A DNA stretch of 64,000 nucleotides from positions 64,468 to 128,467 of the forward strand of contig NZ_LWBU01000169.1 of the NCBI RefSeq assembly GCF_001646665.1, in the 5' to 3' direction. Shown here in pieces: positions 50,307-58,668 of this stretch; the first letter of the stretch is position 1, and every line of letters starts with the position of its first letter. This stretch comes from Streptomyces noursei. GTDB taxonomy: Bacteria > Actinomycetota > Actinomycetes > Streptomycetales > Streptomycetaceae. A program made the position numbers and the translations under genes. The notes below the pieces were generated by a model. The model worked only from the letters and a program-made list of their open reading frames with translations. It ran no database searches and was not told the origin of the DNA.

Positions 50307-50963
50307 TCAGGCCCCCGGCCCGGAGATCTCCGCGTAGCGCTGCACCCAGGCGTGCATGGCGATCGCCGCCGCCGCTCCGGCGTTGATCGACCGGGTGGAG
50401 CCGAACTGGGCAATGGAACAGACCATCGCGGCGTGCTTGCGCGCCTCGTCCGTGAGGCCGGGGCCCTCCTGCCCGAAGAGCAGCACACAGCGGCGCGGCA
50501 GCTCCGTCCGCTCCAGCGGCACCGCCCCGGGGAGGTTGTCGATCCCGATGATCGGCAGCCCCTCGGACTCGGCCCATGCGGTCAGCGACTCGGTGTCCGG
50601 GTGGTGGCGCACGTGCTGGTACCGGTCGGTGACCATGGCGCCGCGCCGGTTCCAGCGCCGCCGGCCCACGATGTGGACCTGCCGGGCCAGGAAGGCGTTC
50701 GCGGTCCGCACGACGGAGCCGATGTTGAAGTCGTGGCCCCAGTTCTCCACGGCCACATGGAAGTCGTGCCGCCGGGTGTCCAGGTCGGCGACGATCGCCT
50801 CACGCCGCCAGTACCGGTAGCGGTCGACCACATTGCGCCGGTCGCCGCCGGCGAGCAGCTCCGGGTCGTACCGCTCGTCCTCCGGCCACGGCCGGGGGTG
50901 CGGGCCGACGCCGATCTCGGGGGCGTAGCCGTCGTCGTACTGGAGGGGGGTCTCGCTGCTCAC
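50307..50963 (-). CDS. SpoU/TrmH-family RNA 2'-O-methyltransferase
   Basis: 218 residues, SPOUT fold. Motifs: HNIGSVVRTANAF-like (FNIGSVVRTANAF, about 79-91), LLFGQEGPGL (about 161-170) and IAQFGSTRSINAGAAAAIAM (about 182-201) that form the SAM-binding knot. Target base not inferred: rRNA or tRNA. GTG start at 50963 overlaps the HTTM stop (GTGA). Last gene of a DUF5819-HTTM-SpoU operon placed between paaN and paaABCDE. Confidence 0.94.
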   Translation of the reverse strand: MSSETPLQYDDGYAPEIGVGPHPRPWPEDERYDPELLAGGDRRNVVDRYRYWRREAIVADLDTRRHDFHVAVENWGHDFNIGSVVRTANAFLARQVHIVGRRRWNRRGAMVTDRYQHVRHHPDTESLTAWAESEGLPIIGIDNLPGAVPLERTELPRRCVLLFGQEGPGLTDEARKHAAMVCSIAQFGSTRSINAGAAAAIAMHAWVQRYAEISGPGA

Positions 50964-52186
50964 CCCACGAGGGTACGGGGGCCGGGCTCCTCCGACGCGT
51001 CCCGCTGTCGCTGCGGTATCCGGCGGGAGCCCGCCAGGAGCCGGTCACGGCCGCGCCGGACGCGGGTGCCCAGCCAGATCAGGAACACCGTCGGCAGGAA
51101 CACGGCATCGGCGGCGATCATGGCGAGCGAGAAGAAGGGCAGCCCGAGCAGCAGCGCGATCCCGGCGTGCTCGAGCATCATCACCACCAGCAGGACGTTC
51201 TTGACCCGCCGGTTGAACAGCGTGAAGGGGAAGGCGACCTGCACGATCACGGTGCCGTAGGTCAGCACCATCACCATCACGCCGCTGGCGGCCAGCACGT
51301 CCGACAGCAGGGGCCAGGGGGTGAAGTAGTCCAGCTTGAGCGGGTAGTACAGCGCCGTGCCGTCCTGCCACCGTGAGCCCTGGATCTTGTACCAGCCGGC
51401 CGTCGCGTAGATCAGGCAGACCTCGGCCATGATCACGACCAGGGTGGCGTTGTGCACCAGGTTGGCAAGGACGTCGGCCAGGATGCGCGGCTGCCCCGGC
51501 GCGTACCGGCACACCAGCCACCACACGCCCTGTGCCGCCCACACCAGCCACAGCAGCACCAGAAGCCATGGCTCGCCGGTCCGGCCGATGAACAGCGACG
51601 CGGCGACCAGGCCGAGGGCGAGGACCACCCACATCACCGGCCCCAGCGGATCGCGCGCGGGCCCGGGGCGCGCCGCCCGGCGGGCGTCGACGGACCAGAC
51701 CTGGCTGCACCGGGTCAGGACCAGGTAGATCGCCATCAGGTGGATGACGTTGTCCCCGCCGTCGCCCATGAAGATGGAGCGGTTCTGCAACGACAGCACG
51801 CCGACCATGAACAGCACGGACATGGTGCGGGTGCGCCAGCCGATCAGCAGCAGGACGCTGGACAGCACGGCGAGGGCGTACACGGTCTCGAACCACAGCA
51901 CGCCGTCCGACCACATCAGGACCGTGAAGGCGTGGTTGTTGGCGATCAGCTGCTGGCCCATGTCCCACGACCAGGGGCCGTCCGGCCCGTACAGCTCGTG
52001 GCGGTGGGGGAACTCCCGCAGCAGGAACAGCAGCCAGGCGGCGGCGAACCCGATGCGGACGACGGCGGCCTGGTACGGCCCGAGGGCCGCGCCGGTGACG
52101 CGCTGGACGGCGCGGGCGAGCCGGCGGTCGATCGGTTCGGTACGGACACGGCTGCCGGTACGGGCAGGGGCGTCGTTCGGGTTCAC
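50960..52186 (-). CDS. HTTM domain membrane protein (SdpB/gamma-carboxylase-like)
   Basis: 408 residues with about 8 hydrophobic segments (about 35-52, 80-110, 118-132, 155-172, 180-205, 225-250, 295-320, 330-365). It belongs to the HTTM group, named for the horizontally transferred transmembrane domain found in vitamin K-dependent gamma-carboxylases and in Bacillus SdpB. The GWYKIQGSRWQDGTALYYPL stretch (about 265-284) is characteristic. GTG at 52186 follows ACGGAGG and overlaps the DUF5819 stop by 4 bp. Works probably with the DUF5819 protein; the reaction is unknown. No vitamin K-binding residues were judged. Confidence 0.88.
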   Translation of the reverse strand: MNPNDAPARTGSRVRTEPIDRRLARAVQRVTGAALGPYQAAVVRIGFAAAWLLFLLREFPHRHELYGPDGPWSWDMGQQLIANNHAFTVLMWSDGVLWFETVYALAVLSSVLLLIGWRTRTMSVLFMVGVLSLQNRSIFMGDGGDNVIHLMAIYLVLTRCSQVWSVDARRAARPGPARDPLGPVMWVVLALGLVAASLFIGRTGEPWLLVLLWLVWAAQGVWWLVCRYAPGQPRILADVLANLVHNATLVVIMAEVCLIYATAGWYKIQGSRWQDGTALYYPLKLDYFTPWPLLSDVLAASGVMVMVLTYGTVIVQVAFPFTLFNRRVKNVLLVVMMLEHAGIALLLGLPFFSLAMIAADAVFLPTVFLIWLGTRVRRGRDRLLAGSRRIPQRQRDASEEPGPRTLVG

Positions 52187-53319
52187 TTGTCCGCCTCCGT
52201 ACGGCCGCCGGTGACCCCGCCGGGCAGGTCCGCCGCGGTGACCGTCCACCACGGGAGCACCCGGTAGTAGGGGCGGGTGTCGGTCTTCTCGTCGCTCCAG
52301 TGAGGAGCCTCGACGCCCCGAGTGGCGGAGCGGAGCTGTATCCGTTCGATCCTGCCGCCCAGGTGGTGGGCGTCCAGCCGCAGCATGGCGATGCGCCGGA
52401 TGTAGCGCTCGGAGAGCTGTCCGCGCATGCCGTTGGGGCGGTTGGCGTCGGTGTGCGAGTTCACGTAGAAGTCCCAGCCCCGGCGCAGCTCGTTCTGGTT
52501 CACGTGGCTGGGGAAGAGGTTGCCGCGGATCGCCTCGCCGTCGTCGCCCGACAGGTCGATCCAGCCGGTGGTCCTGCGCCCGCCGTCGGTCCCGACGACC
52601 TCGGCACGGGCGTGCACGGAGATGTTCTGCTGCAGCGGGTTGGGGGCGAACAGCTTCCAGTTCTGCTCGAACTCGGGGAACACCCAGTCGTCGACGGCCT
52701 CGCCGTGCTGCTTGGTGAGCGTGTTCGAGGGCGCGACGTGCAGGAACGCCATGGCCAGGTGCATGCAGGCGAACATCCCCACGACGGCGAGCGAGACGGC
52801 AGCCACCACCTGGTACGGGAGGGAGAGCGCGGCTATCCCGGCGCGGCCCGCCGGGCCACCCGCGCCCGCCGGGGCATCCGCGCCCGCCCGCCCGTCAGCG
52901 GCGGCCGCTGCGTGCGCGTCGGGGGCCGAGTGGCGCTCGGGCCGGGACTCGGACTCGGAATGGGGCTTGGTCTCCGTCGTGAGGGAACCGGCGTCCGGCC
53001 GGGCGCCCGTGGCGGACCAGGACGGGCCGGCCGCACGGTCCCGCCGCGGCGCCAGGTCGGCGGCCCCGGGGCGTCCGGCCGCCGCCGGTGCGGCACCCGG
53101 ACCGGGGGTGATGGCCCGCTCGGTCGCCCGATCGGCGCAGCGGGCCTCCGGGGATGCGGAGGAGGCCTCACCGGCCGGTTCCGAAGGGGCGCCGGGGCTG
53201 GATTCCGGGCCGGAGGGGGCGGCGGCGGAGGGGGCGGCCGGAGGGGGCACGGTGCCGGAGCCTTCCGTATCGGTGGCGCGCCGGGCTCGGCCACCCGCCT
53301 CCTTGTCGTACGAGTCCAT
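52183..53319 (-). CDS. DUF5819 family membrane protein with long disordered N-terminus
   Basis: 378 residues. Residues 1-160 are Ala/Pro/Ser/Gly-rich and likely disordered. One TM helix (about 170-192, VVAAVSLAVVGMFACMHLAMAFL in shorthand) is followed by a folded domain (about 195-378) whose start, WVFPEFEQNWKLFAPNP (about 215-231), is the DUF5819 hallmark. Probably extracytoplasmic. It is the first gene of the three-gene minus operon, with an HTTM protein directly coupled; this pairing parallels Bacillus SdpA-SdpB. ATG at 53319. Promoter region shared with paaA. Confidence 0.85.
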   Translation of the reverse strand: MDSYDKEAGGRARRATDTEGSGTVPPPAAPSAAAPSGPESSPGAPSEPAGEASSASPEARCADRATERAITPGPGAAPAAAGRPGAADLAPRRDRAAGPSWSATGARPDAGSLTTETKPHSESESRPERHSAPDAHAAAAADGRAGADAPAGAGGPAGRAGIAALSLPYQVVAAVSLAVVGMFACMHLAMAFLHVAPSNTLTKQHGEAVDDWVFPEFEQNWKLFAPNPLQQNISVHARAEVVGTDGGRRTTGWIDLSGDDGEAIRGNLFPSHVNQNELRRGWDFYVNSHTDANRPNGMRGQLSERYIRRIAMLRLDAHHLGGRIERIQLRSATRGVEAPHWSDEKTDTRPYYRVLPWWTVTAADLPGGVTGGRTEADK

Positions 53320-53366
53320 CCCGCCCCGTTCCCGTCCCCATCGATCAGCCGGAGTTATCCACAGGG

Positions 53367-53422
53367 TTGACACCATACGGGCCGCCGACTCACCATTGAA
53401 GTCATTCAACCGAACGATCGGT
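53367..53422 (+). promoter_or_regulatory. paaA promoter with PaaR operator
   Basis: TTGACA (53367-53372), 18-bp spacer, CACCAT (53391-53396), then the operator ACCGAACGATCGGT (53409-53422) just downstream of the expected start and 14 bp before the paaA ATG. It is the reverse orientation of the paaN site, agreeing over about 17 bp. Confidence 0.7.
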
Positions 53423-53436
53423 CGGTAGGGGGCCCG

Positions 53437-54390
53437 ATGACGGCAGTGACTGCGGACACGCAGGAGGCGTACCAGGCGGTGTTCGATGCCGCCGTGGCCT
53501 CCGACGAGCGGATCGAGCCGCGCGACTGGATGCCGGAGGCGTATCGCGCCACCCTGGTCCGGCAGATCGCCCAGCACGCCCACTCCGAGATCATCGGCAT
53601 GCAGCCGGAGGCGAACTGGATCACCCGCGCGCCCTCGCTGCGGCGCAAGGCGATCCTGATGGCCAAGGTGCAGGACGAGGCGGGGCACGGTCTGTACCTG
53701 TACAGCGCCGCCGAGACCCTCGGCACCAGCCGCGACGAGCTGCTCGACAAGCTGCACGCCGGGCGCCAGAAGTACTCCTCCATCTTCAACTACCCCACGC
53801 TGACCTGGGCCGACGTCGGCGCCATCGGCTGGCTCGTGGACGGCGCGGCGATCACCAACCAGGTGCCGCTGTGCCGCTGCTCCTACGGGCCGTACGCCCG
53901 CGCGATGGTGCGGATCTGCAAGGAGGAGTCGTTCCACCAGCGCCAGGGGTACGAATCGCTCCTCGCGCTCTCGCGCGGGACGCCCGAGCAGCACGCGATG
54001 GCGCAGGACGCGGTGAACCGCTGGTGGTGGCCGTCGCTGATGATGTTCGGCCCGCCGGACGACGAGTCGTCGCACTCGGCGCAGTCGATGGCGTGGAAGA
54101 TCAAGCGGCACTCGAACGACGACCTGCGGCAGCGGTTCGTCGACATCTGCGTCCCGCAGGCCGAGGCCCTGGGCCTCACCCTCCCCGACCCGGATCTCCG
54201 GTGGAACGAGGAGCGCGGGCACTACGACTTCGGCCCCATCGACTGGACCGAGTTCTGGGACGTCCTCAAGGGCAACGGGCCCTGCAACGAACAGCGCATC
54301 ACCCAGCGTCGCCGTGCCCACGAGGACGGCGCCTGGGTCAGGGACGCCGCGGCGGCGTACGCGGCGAAGCACGGGGAGGCGACGGCATGA
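53437..54390 (+). CDS. paaA: Phenylacetyl-CoA epoxidase subunit PaaA
   Basis: 317 residues; catalytic di-iron subunit of the phenylacetyl-CoA 1,2-epoxidase. Ferritin-like four-helix region with iron ligands in [13 protein letters not shown] (about 50-62), [14 protein letters not shown] (about 75-88) and [15 protein letters not shown] (about 158-172). The enzyme adds one oxygen to the CoA-bound ring, using PaaE as reductase. Starts ATG 53437 with GGGGG upstream; overlaps paaB by 4 bp (ATGA). First gene of paaABCDE. Confidence 0.97.
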   Translation: MTAVTADTQEAYQAVFDAAVASDERIEPRDWMPEAYRATLVRQIAQHAHSEIIGMQPEANWITRAPSLRRKAILMAKVQDEAGHGLYLYSAAETLGTSRDELLDKLHAGRQKYSSIFNYPTLTWADVGAIGWLVDGAAITNQVPLCRCSYGPYARAMVRICKEESFHQRQGYESLLALSRGTPEQHAMAQDAVNRWWWPSLMMFGPPDDESSHSAQSMAWKIKRHSNDDLRQRFVDICVPQAEALGLTLPDPDLRWNEERGHYDFGPIDWTEFWDVLKGNGPCNEQRITQRRRAHEDGAWVRDAAAAYAAKHGEATA

Positions 54391-54674
54391 CGACCAGCGA
54401 GTGGCCGCTGTGGGAGGTGTTCGTGCGCTCGCGCCGCGGACTGTCCCACACGCACGCGGGAAGCCTCCACGCGCCGGACGCGGAGATGGCCCTGCGCAAC
54501 GCACGGGACCTGTACACCCGCCGCAGTGAGGGCGTCTCCATCTGGGTGATGCCGTCGGCCGGCATCACCGCCTCCTCGCCGGACGAGAAGGACCCGTTCT
54601 TCGAGCCGGCCGCGGACAAGCCCTACCGGCACCCGACCTTCTACGAGGTCCCGGAGGGGGTGAAGAACCTGTGA
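54387..54674 (+). CDS. paaB: Phenylacetyl-CoA epoxidase subunit PaaB
   Basis: 95 residues, the small structural subunit of the epoxidase multimer. Conserved start [22 protein letters not shown] and the middle [20 protein letters not shown] identify it. ATGA overlap with paaA and GTGA overlap with paaC show tight translational coupling. Confidence 0.97.
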   Translation: MTTSEWPLWEVFVRSRRGLSHTHAGSLHAPDAEMALRNARDLYTRRSEGVSIWVMPSAGITASSPDEKDPFFEPAADKPYRHPTFYEVPEGVKNL

Positions 54675-55396
54675 CCGCCACCGTGAACACGGCCGCTGCG
54701 CTCGCCCTGGGCGACGACGCGCTGGTGCTGTCGCACCGGCTCGGGGAGTGGGCGGGCCACGCCCCCGTCCTGGAGGAGGAGGTCGCGCTCGCCAACATCG
54801 CGCTGGACCTGCTCGGCCAGGCACGGGTGCTGCTCTCCCTCGTCGGTGACGAGGACGAGCTGGCGTACCTCCGCGAGGAGCGGGCGTTCCGCAACGTCCA
54901 GCTGGTCGAGCAGCCGAACGGCGACTTCGCCCACACCATCGCCCGGCAGCTGTACTTCTCCACCTACCAGCGGCTGCTGTACGGCCGGCTGGCCGCGGCC
55001 GGCGAAGTCGGCGACCTGGCAGGGCTCGCGGCCAAGGCGGTCAAGGAGGTCGCCTACCACCAGGACCACGCCGAGCAGTGGACACTGCGGCTGGGCGACG
55101 GCACCCCCGAGAGCCACGAGCGGATGCTGCGGGCCTGCACGGCGCTGTGGCGCTTCACGGGCGAGCTGTTCCAGCCGGTGGACGGTTTGGACGTCGACTG
55201 GCGCGAACTGGAGTCCGACTGGCTGGCCTCCGTCACGGCGGTCCTGGAGCGGGCCACCCTGCCGGTGCCGGACGGCCCGCGCACGGGTGCGTGGAGCGCC
55301 GGGGCCGGCCGGCAGGGCCTGCACACGGAGAGCTTCGGCCGGATGCTGGCCGAGATGCAGCACCTGCACCGCAGCCACCCGGGAGCGTCATGGTGA
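54671..55396 (+). CDS. paaC: Phenylacetyl-CoA epoxidase subunit PaaC
   Basis: 241 residues, the non-catalytic ferritin-like partner of PaaA. Blocks VLEEEVALANIALDLLGQAR (about 32-51), FAHTIARQLYFSTYQRLLY and AVKEVAYHQDHAEQWTLRLGDG are typical. GTG start within a GTGA overlap with paaB. Confidence 0.96.
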   Translation: MTATVNTAAALALGDDALVLSHRLGEWAGHAPVLEEEVALANIALDLLGQARVLLSLVGDEDELAYLREERAFRNVQLVEQPNGDFAHTIARQLYFSTYQRLLYGRLAAAGEVGDLAGLAAKAVKEVAYHQDHAEQWTLRLGDGTPESHERMLRACTALWRFTGELFQPVDGLDVDWRELESDWLASVTAVLERATLPVPDGPRTGAWSAGAGRQGLHTESFGRMLAEMQHLHRSHPGASW

Positions 55397-55902
55397 CCGG
55401 CACGGCGGACAGGACGGCGCTGGAGGAGGAGCTGAGCCGGCTCGCCGGTTCCGTGCCCGACCCCGAGCTGCCCGTCCTCACGCTGGAGGAGCTGGGTGTC
55501 CTGCGCGGGGTGCACGTCCTCGGCCCCGGGCGCGTCCAGGTGGAGCTGACCCCCACCTACACCGGCTGCCCCGCCGTCGAGGCGATGTCCTCGGACATCG
55601 AGCGCGTGCTGCGCGACCACGGCGTGCCGGACGTCTCCGTCGTCACGGTCCTCTCCCCCGCCTGGTCGACCGACGACATCAGCGCCGAGGGCCGCCGCAA
55701 GCTCGCCGAGTTCGGCATAGCGCCGCCCCGCCACCAGGGCGGCGGCGCGACCGGCCCCGTGCCGCTCACGCTGGCCATCCGCTGTCCGCACTGCGGCTCG
55801 ACGGAGACGGAACTGCTGAGCCGCTTCTCCTCCACCGCGTGCAAGGCGCTGCGCCGCTGCACCGCCTGCCGTGAACCGTTCGACCACTTCAAGGAGTTGT
55901 AG
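55390..55902 (+). CDS. paaD: PaaD, FeS-assembly-like protein for the epoxidase
   Basis: 170 residues: MIP18/DUF59 domain (about 15-105, PDPELPVLTLEELGVLRGV and TPTYTGCPAVEAM) and a C-terminal zinc-ribbon (CPHCGSTETELLSRF and CTACREPFDHFKEL, two CxxC pairs). Believed to help assemble metal centres of the complex. ATG at 55390 overlaps paaC by 7 bp; GTG at 55393 would give a 4-bp overlap like the neighbours and is equally possible. Confidence 0.94.
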   Translation: MVTGTADRTALEEELSRLAGSVPDPELPVLTLEELGVLRGVHVLGPGRVQVELTPTYTGCPAVEAMSSDIERVLRDHGVPDVSVVTVLSPAWSTDDISAEGRRKLAEFGIAPPRHQGGGATGPVPLTLAIRCPHCGSTETELLSRFSSTACKALRRCTACREPFDHFKEL

Positions 55903-56970
55903 ATGTTCCACCCGCTCCGGGTGAGCGAGGTCGAGCAGCTCACGGACGACTCGGTCGCCGTCACCTTCGCGGTGCCGCCCGAGCTGCGCGAGACCTTCCG
56001 CCACACCCCGGGACAGCACCTCGCCCTGCGCCGCCGGAGCGCGGGCGGCGAGGAGGTCCGCCGGACGTACTCGATCTGCTCCCCCGCCGCGCCCGAGGGC
56101 GAGGACCCGGTGCTGCGGGTCGGCATCCGGCTGGTGGACGGCGGCGAGTTCTCCACGTACGCCCTCAAGGAGCTCGTGGTCGGGGACACGGTCGAGGTGA
56201 TGGAGCCGATGGGCCGGTTCCTCCTGCCGCCGCGCCCCGGCCATTTCGCGGCCGTCGTGGGCGGCAGCGGGATCACCCCGGTGCTGTCGATGGCCTCGAC
56301 CCTGCTGGCCCGTGAGCCGGAAGCCCGGTTCTGCCTGATACGCAGCGACCGCACGGCCGCCTCGACGATGTTCCTCGAAGAGGTCGCCGACCTGAAGGAC
56401 CGCTTCCCCGACCGGTTCCAGCTGGTGACCGTGCTGTCGCGGGAGGAGCAGCAGTCCGGGCTGCCTTCCGGGCGGCTGGACCAGGAACGGCTGACCGCAC
56501 TGCTGCCGGCGCTGCTGCCGGTGGCCGATGTGGACGGCTGGTACCTGTGCGGGCCCTTCGGTCTGGTCATCGGTGCCGAGCGGGCCCTGCGGGGCATGGG
56601 AGTGGAGCGGGGCCGCATCCACCAGGAGATCTTCCACGTGGACGACGGCTCGGCCCCGGCCGCGGCCCGCACGGCCTCGGCACCGGCACCGGCGCACGCC
56701 ACGCTCACCGCGACCCTGGACGGCCGGTCCGGCACCTGGCCGGTCCAGGAAGGGGAGTCCCTGCTGGAGACGGTGCTGCGGAGCCGCTCGGACGCGCCGT
56801 ACGCCTGCAAGGGCGGCGTCTGCGGCACCTGCCGCGCGTTCGTCGTCACCGGCGAGGTCCGGATGGACCGCAACTACGCGCTGGAGAGCGAGGAGACCGA
56901 CGCGGGATACGTGCTGGCCTGCCAGTCGCACCCGGTGACCCCGGAAGTGGAGCTCGACTTCGACCGCTGA
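55903..56970 (+). CDS. paaE: Phenylacetyl-CoA epoxidase reductase PaaE
   Basis: 355 residues. FAD-binding ferredoxin-reductase domain (about 5-105, RRTYSICSPAAP), NAD(P)-binding domain (about 110-230, AVVGGSGITPVLSM, WYLCGPFGLV) and a C-terminal plant-type [2Fe-2S] domain with C302, C307, C310 and C340. Transfers electrons from NADPH to PaaAC. Starts directly at the paaD stop (55903). A short hairpin (56982-56999) and another at 57121-57145 may end the operon. Downstream genes of the pathway (paaG, paaJ, ring-CoA ligase paaK) are absent from this window. Confidence 0.97.
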   Translation: MFHPLRVSEVEQLTDDSVAVTFAVPPELRETFRHTPGQHLALRRRSAGGEEVRRTYSICSPAAPEGEDPVLRVGIRLVDGGEFSTYALKELVVGDTVEVMEPMGRFLLPPRPGHFAAVVGGSGITPVLSMASTLLAREPEARFCLIRSDRTAASTMFLEEVADLKDRFPDRFQLVTVLSREEQQSGLPSGRLDQERLTALLPALLPVADVDGWYLCGPFGLVIGAERALRGMGVERGRIHQEIFHVDDGSAPAAARTASAPAPAHATLTATLDGRSGTWPVQEGESLLETVLRSRSDAPYACKGGVCGTCRAFVVTGEVRMDRNYALESEETDAGYVLACQSHPVTPEVELDFDR

Positions 56971-57120
56971 GGCCGGCGGCGCCCGGACCCGTGTCCGGGG
57001 CCGAACGCGGCCGGGCCGGGACCGCCGAAGGCGGGCGGCGCGCCCGGGCACGAGCCCTCGTCACCGGTCCGCCCGCACCGGTCGCGCTCGGTCTCGTGCG
57101 CCACGTGTCGCACCGTGGGC

Positions 57121-57145
57121 GCGTCCGCCGAGTGGAGGCGGACGC
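57121..57145. terminator. Possible bidirectional terminator after paaE
   Basis: Perfect 9-bp stem GCGTCCGCC / GGCGGACGC with a 7-nt loop, between paaE and the convergent rhodanese gene. The rest of the 330-bp gap (56971-57300) holds only a weak CCCGGAC/GTCCGGG stem at 56982-56999 and no gene. Confidence 0.5.
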
Positions 57146-57300
57146 CCGGTTCGGGCACCGGCGCCCCGCAGCGCTCCGGAGGGACCGCTCGCCGTACCGA
57201 CTCGAACCCCGACCGACAGGACCGGGCGGAAGGGGGCAGGGGTGGCCCGCAGGCACCCCCGGCCTCACCGGCCCTCGCCGGGCGGGTGCGGGGCGCCGGG

Positions 57301-57645
57301 CTACAGGACGATGGCGGGGCTGCCGTTGTCGGTGACCATGGGGCGGCCGGCGCCTTCCCAGGCGAGCATGCCGCCGTCGATGTTCACGGCGTCGATGCCC
57401 TGCTGGACCAGGTACTGCGTCACCTGGGCCGACCGGCCGCCGACCCGGCACATCACATAGGCGCGGCGACCGTCGGCGACGGCCTCGGTGACCTCACCGA
57501 ACCGGGACACGAAGTCGCTCATCGGCACGTGCAGCGCGCCTTCCACGTGCCCGGCCGCCCATTCGTCGTGCTCGCGGACGTCCAGCACCAGTCCGTCGGC
57601 CGGCACCGACGCGGCGTCCACGGTGGGCAGCGGTGCGAAGTTCAT
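57301..57645 (-). CDS. Rhodanese-like sulphurtransferase domain protein
   Basis: 114 residues, single rhodanese domain with LVLDVREHDEWAAGHVEGALHVPM (about 19-42, given in shorthand) and active-site loop C66-R-V-G-G-R. Cysteine present, so likely active. ATG with no strong ribosome site (GCCTGACCC upstream). Converges with paaE. Confidence 0.93.
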   Translation of the reverse strand: MNFAPLPTVDAASVPADGLVLDVREHDEWAAGHVEGALHVPMSDFVSRFGEVTEAVADGRRAYVMCRVGGRSAQVTQYLVQQGIDAVNIDGGMLAWEGAGRPMVTDNGSPAIVL

Positions 57646-57801
57646 GGGTCAGGCCTTCTCTCATCGGTGGGCTCGTCGGTGGGCGTCGGCCCACCCGTCG
57701 GCAGGGCACCCGGCACCCGGCAGCGGGCTCCGCGGCGGGGCTCGGCGGGCACCGCCCGGACCCACGGGCAAGCGGGTACTCCCGACGCTACTGCACGGCG
57801 G

Positions 57802-58635
57802 CTACGGCGCGAGCGCCGCCAGCTCCGCCTCGCGTGCGGAGACCTGCGCCAGCAGCTGCTCGGCGATCTCCTCCAGGAGGCGGTCGGGGTCGTCCGGCGC
57901 CATCCGCAGCATCGCGCCGATGGCACTGTCCTCCAGGTCCCGCGCCACCACGGTCAGCAGTTCCTTGCGCCGCGCCAGCCATTCGAGCCGGGCGTACAGC
58001 TCCTCGCTCTCGCTGAGCTCGGGGACGGCGGGCGCGGGGCCCGCGGCCCACTCCTCGGACAGCTCCCGCAGCAGCGCCTCGTCGCCCCGCCCGTAGGCGG
58101 CGTTGACCCGGGTGATGAACTCCTCGCGCCGCCTGCGCTCCTGCTCCTCGCGCGCCAGGTCCGGGTGCGCCTTGCGGGCCAGCTCGCGGTAGAGCTTCCG
58201 CGCCTCGTCGCTGGGCCGCACCCGCTTGGGCGGCTGCACCGGCCGGTCGGTGAGCATCGCGGCGGCCTCGGGGGACAGGCCCGCGGAGTCCATCCAGTCA
58301 CCGAACAACTCCTCGACGCCCGGCATGGGCATCACCAGTGCCCGCGCCGACTGCGCCCTCGCCACGTCCTCCGGGTCGCCGGTCCGGGCGGCCCTGGCCT
58401 CCGCGATCAGCGCGTCGAGCTCGTCCAGCCGCGTGTACATCGGGCCGAGTTTCTGGTGGTGCAGCCGGGAGAAGTTCTCCACCTCCACCCGGAACGTCTC
58501 CACCGCGATCTCGAACTCGATCAGCGCCTGCTCCGCCGCCCGCACCGCCCGCTCCAGGCGCGCCTCGGGGCGCTCGGCGGCGTCGGAACCGTCGGCGGTC
58601 GGGGCACCGGTCACGTCATCGTTCGGGGTCGTCAC
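57802..58635 (-). CDS. J-domain coiled-coil protein
   Basis: 277 residues. N-terminal coiled coil (about 25-95), then residues about 140-200 with ARKLYRELARKAHPDLAREE: the HPD motif at 157-159 and the helices around it fit a DnaJ J domain. A second long helix/coiled coil follows (about 205-275). No Gly/Phe or zinc-finger DnaJ region, so it is a specialised J protein that would recruit DnaK to an unknown client. Starts ATG 58635. The 156-bp gap to the rhodanese holds G/C-rich repeats of GGTGGGC type. Confidence 0.82.
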   Translation of the reverse strand: MTTPNDDVTGAPTADGSDAAERPEARLERAVRAAEQALIEFEIAVETFRVEVENFSRLHHQKLGPMYTRLDELDALIAEARAARTGDPEDVARAQSARALVMPMPGVEELFGDWMDSAGLSPEAAAMLTDRPVQPPKRVRPSDEARKLYRELARKAHPDLAREEQERRRREEFITRVNAAYGRGDEALLRELSEEWAAGPAPAVPELSESEELYARLEWLARRKELLTVVARDLEDSAIGAMLRMAPDDPDRLLEEIAEQLLAQVSAREAELAALAP

Positions 58636-58668
58636 CCGACCAGCGTACGGGCGCCGCGCCCCGGCACG

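Noticed and set aside
52126..52141. Extra PaaR-like site inside the HTTM gene
   Set aside because: The stretch near GGTCGATCGGTTC has two mismatches to ACCGNNCGNNCGGT and lies within coding sequence.
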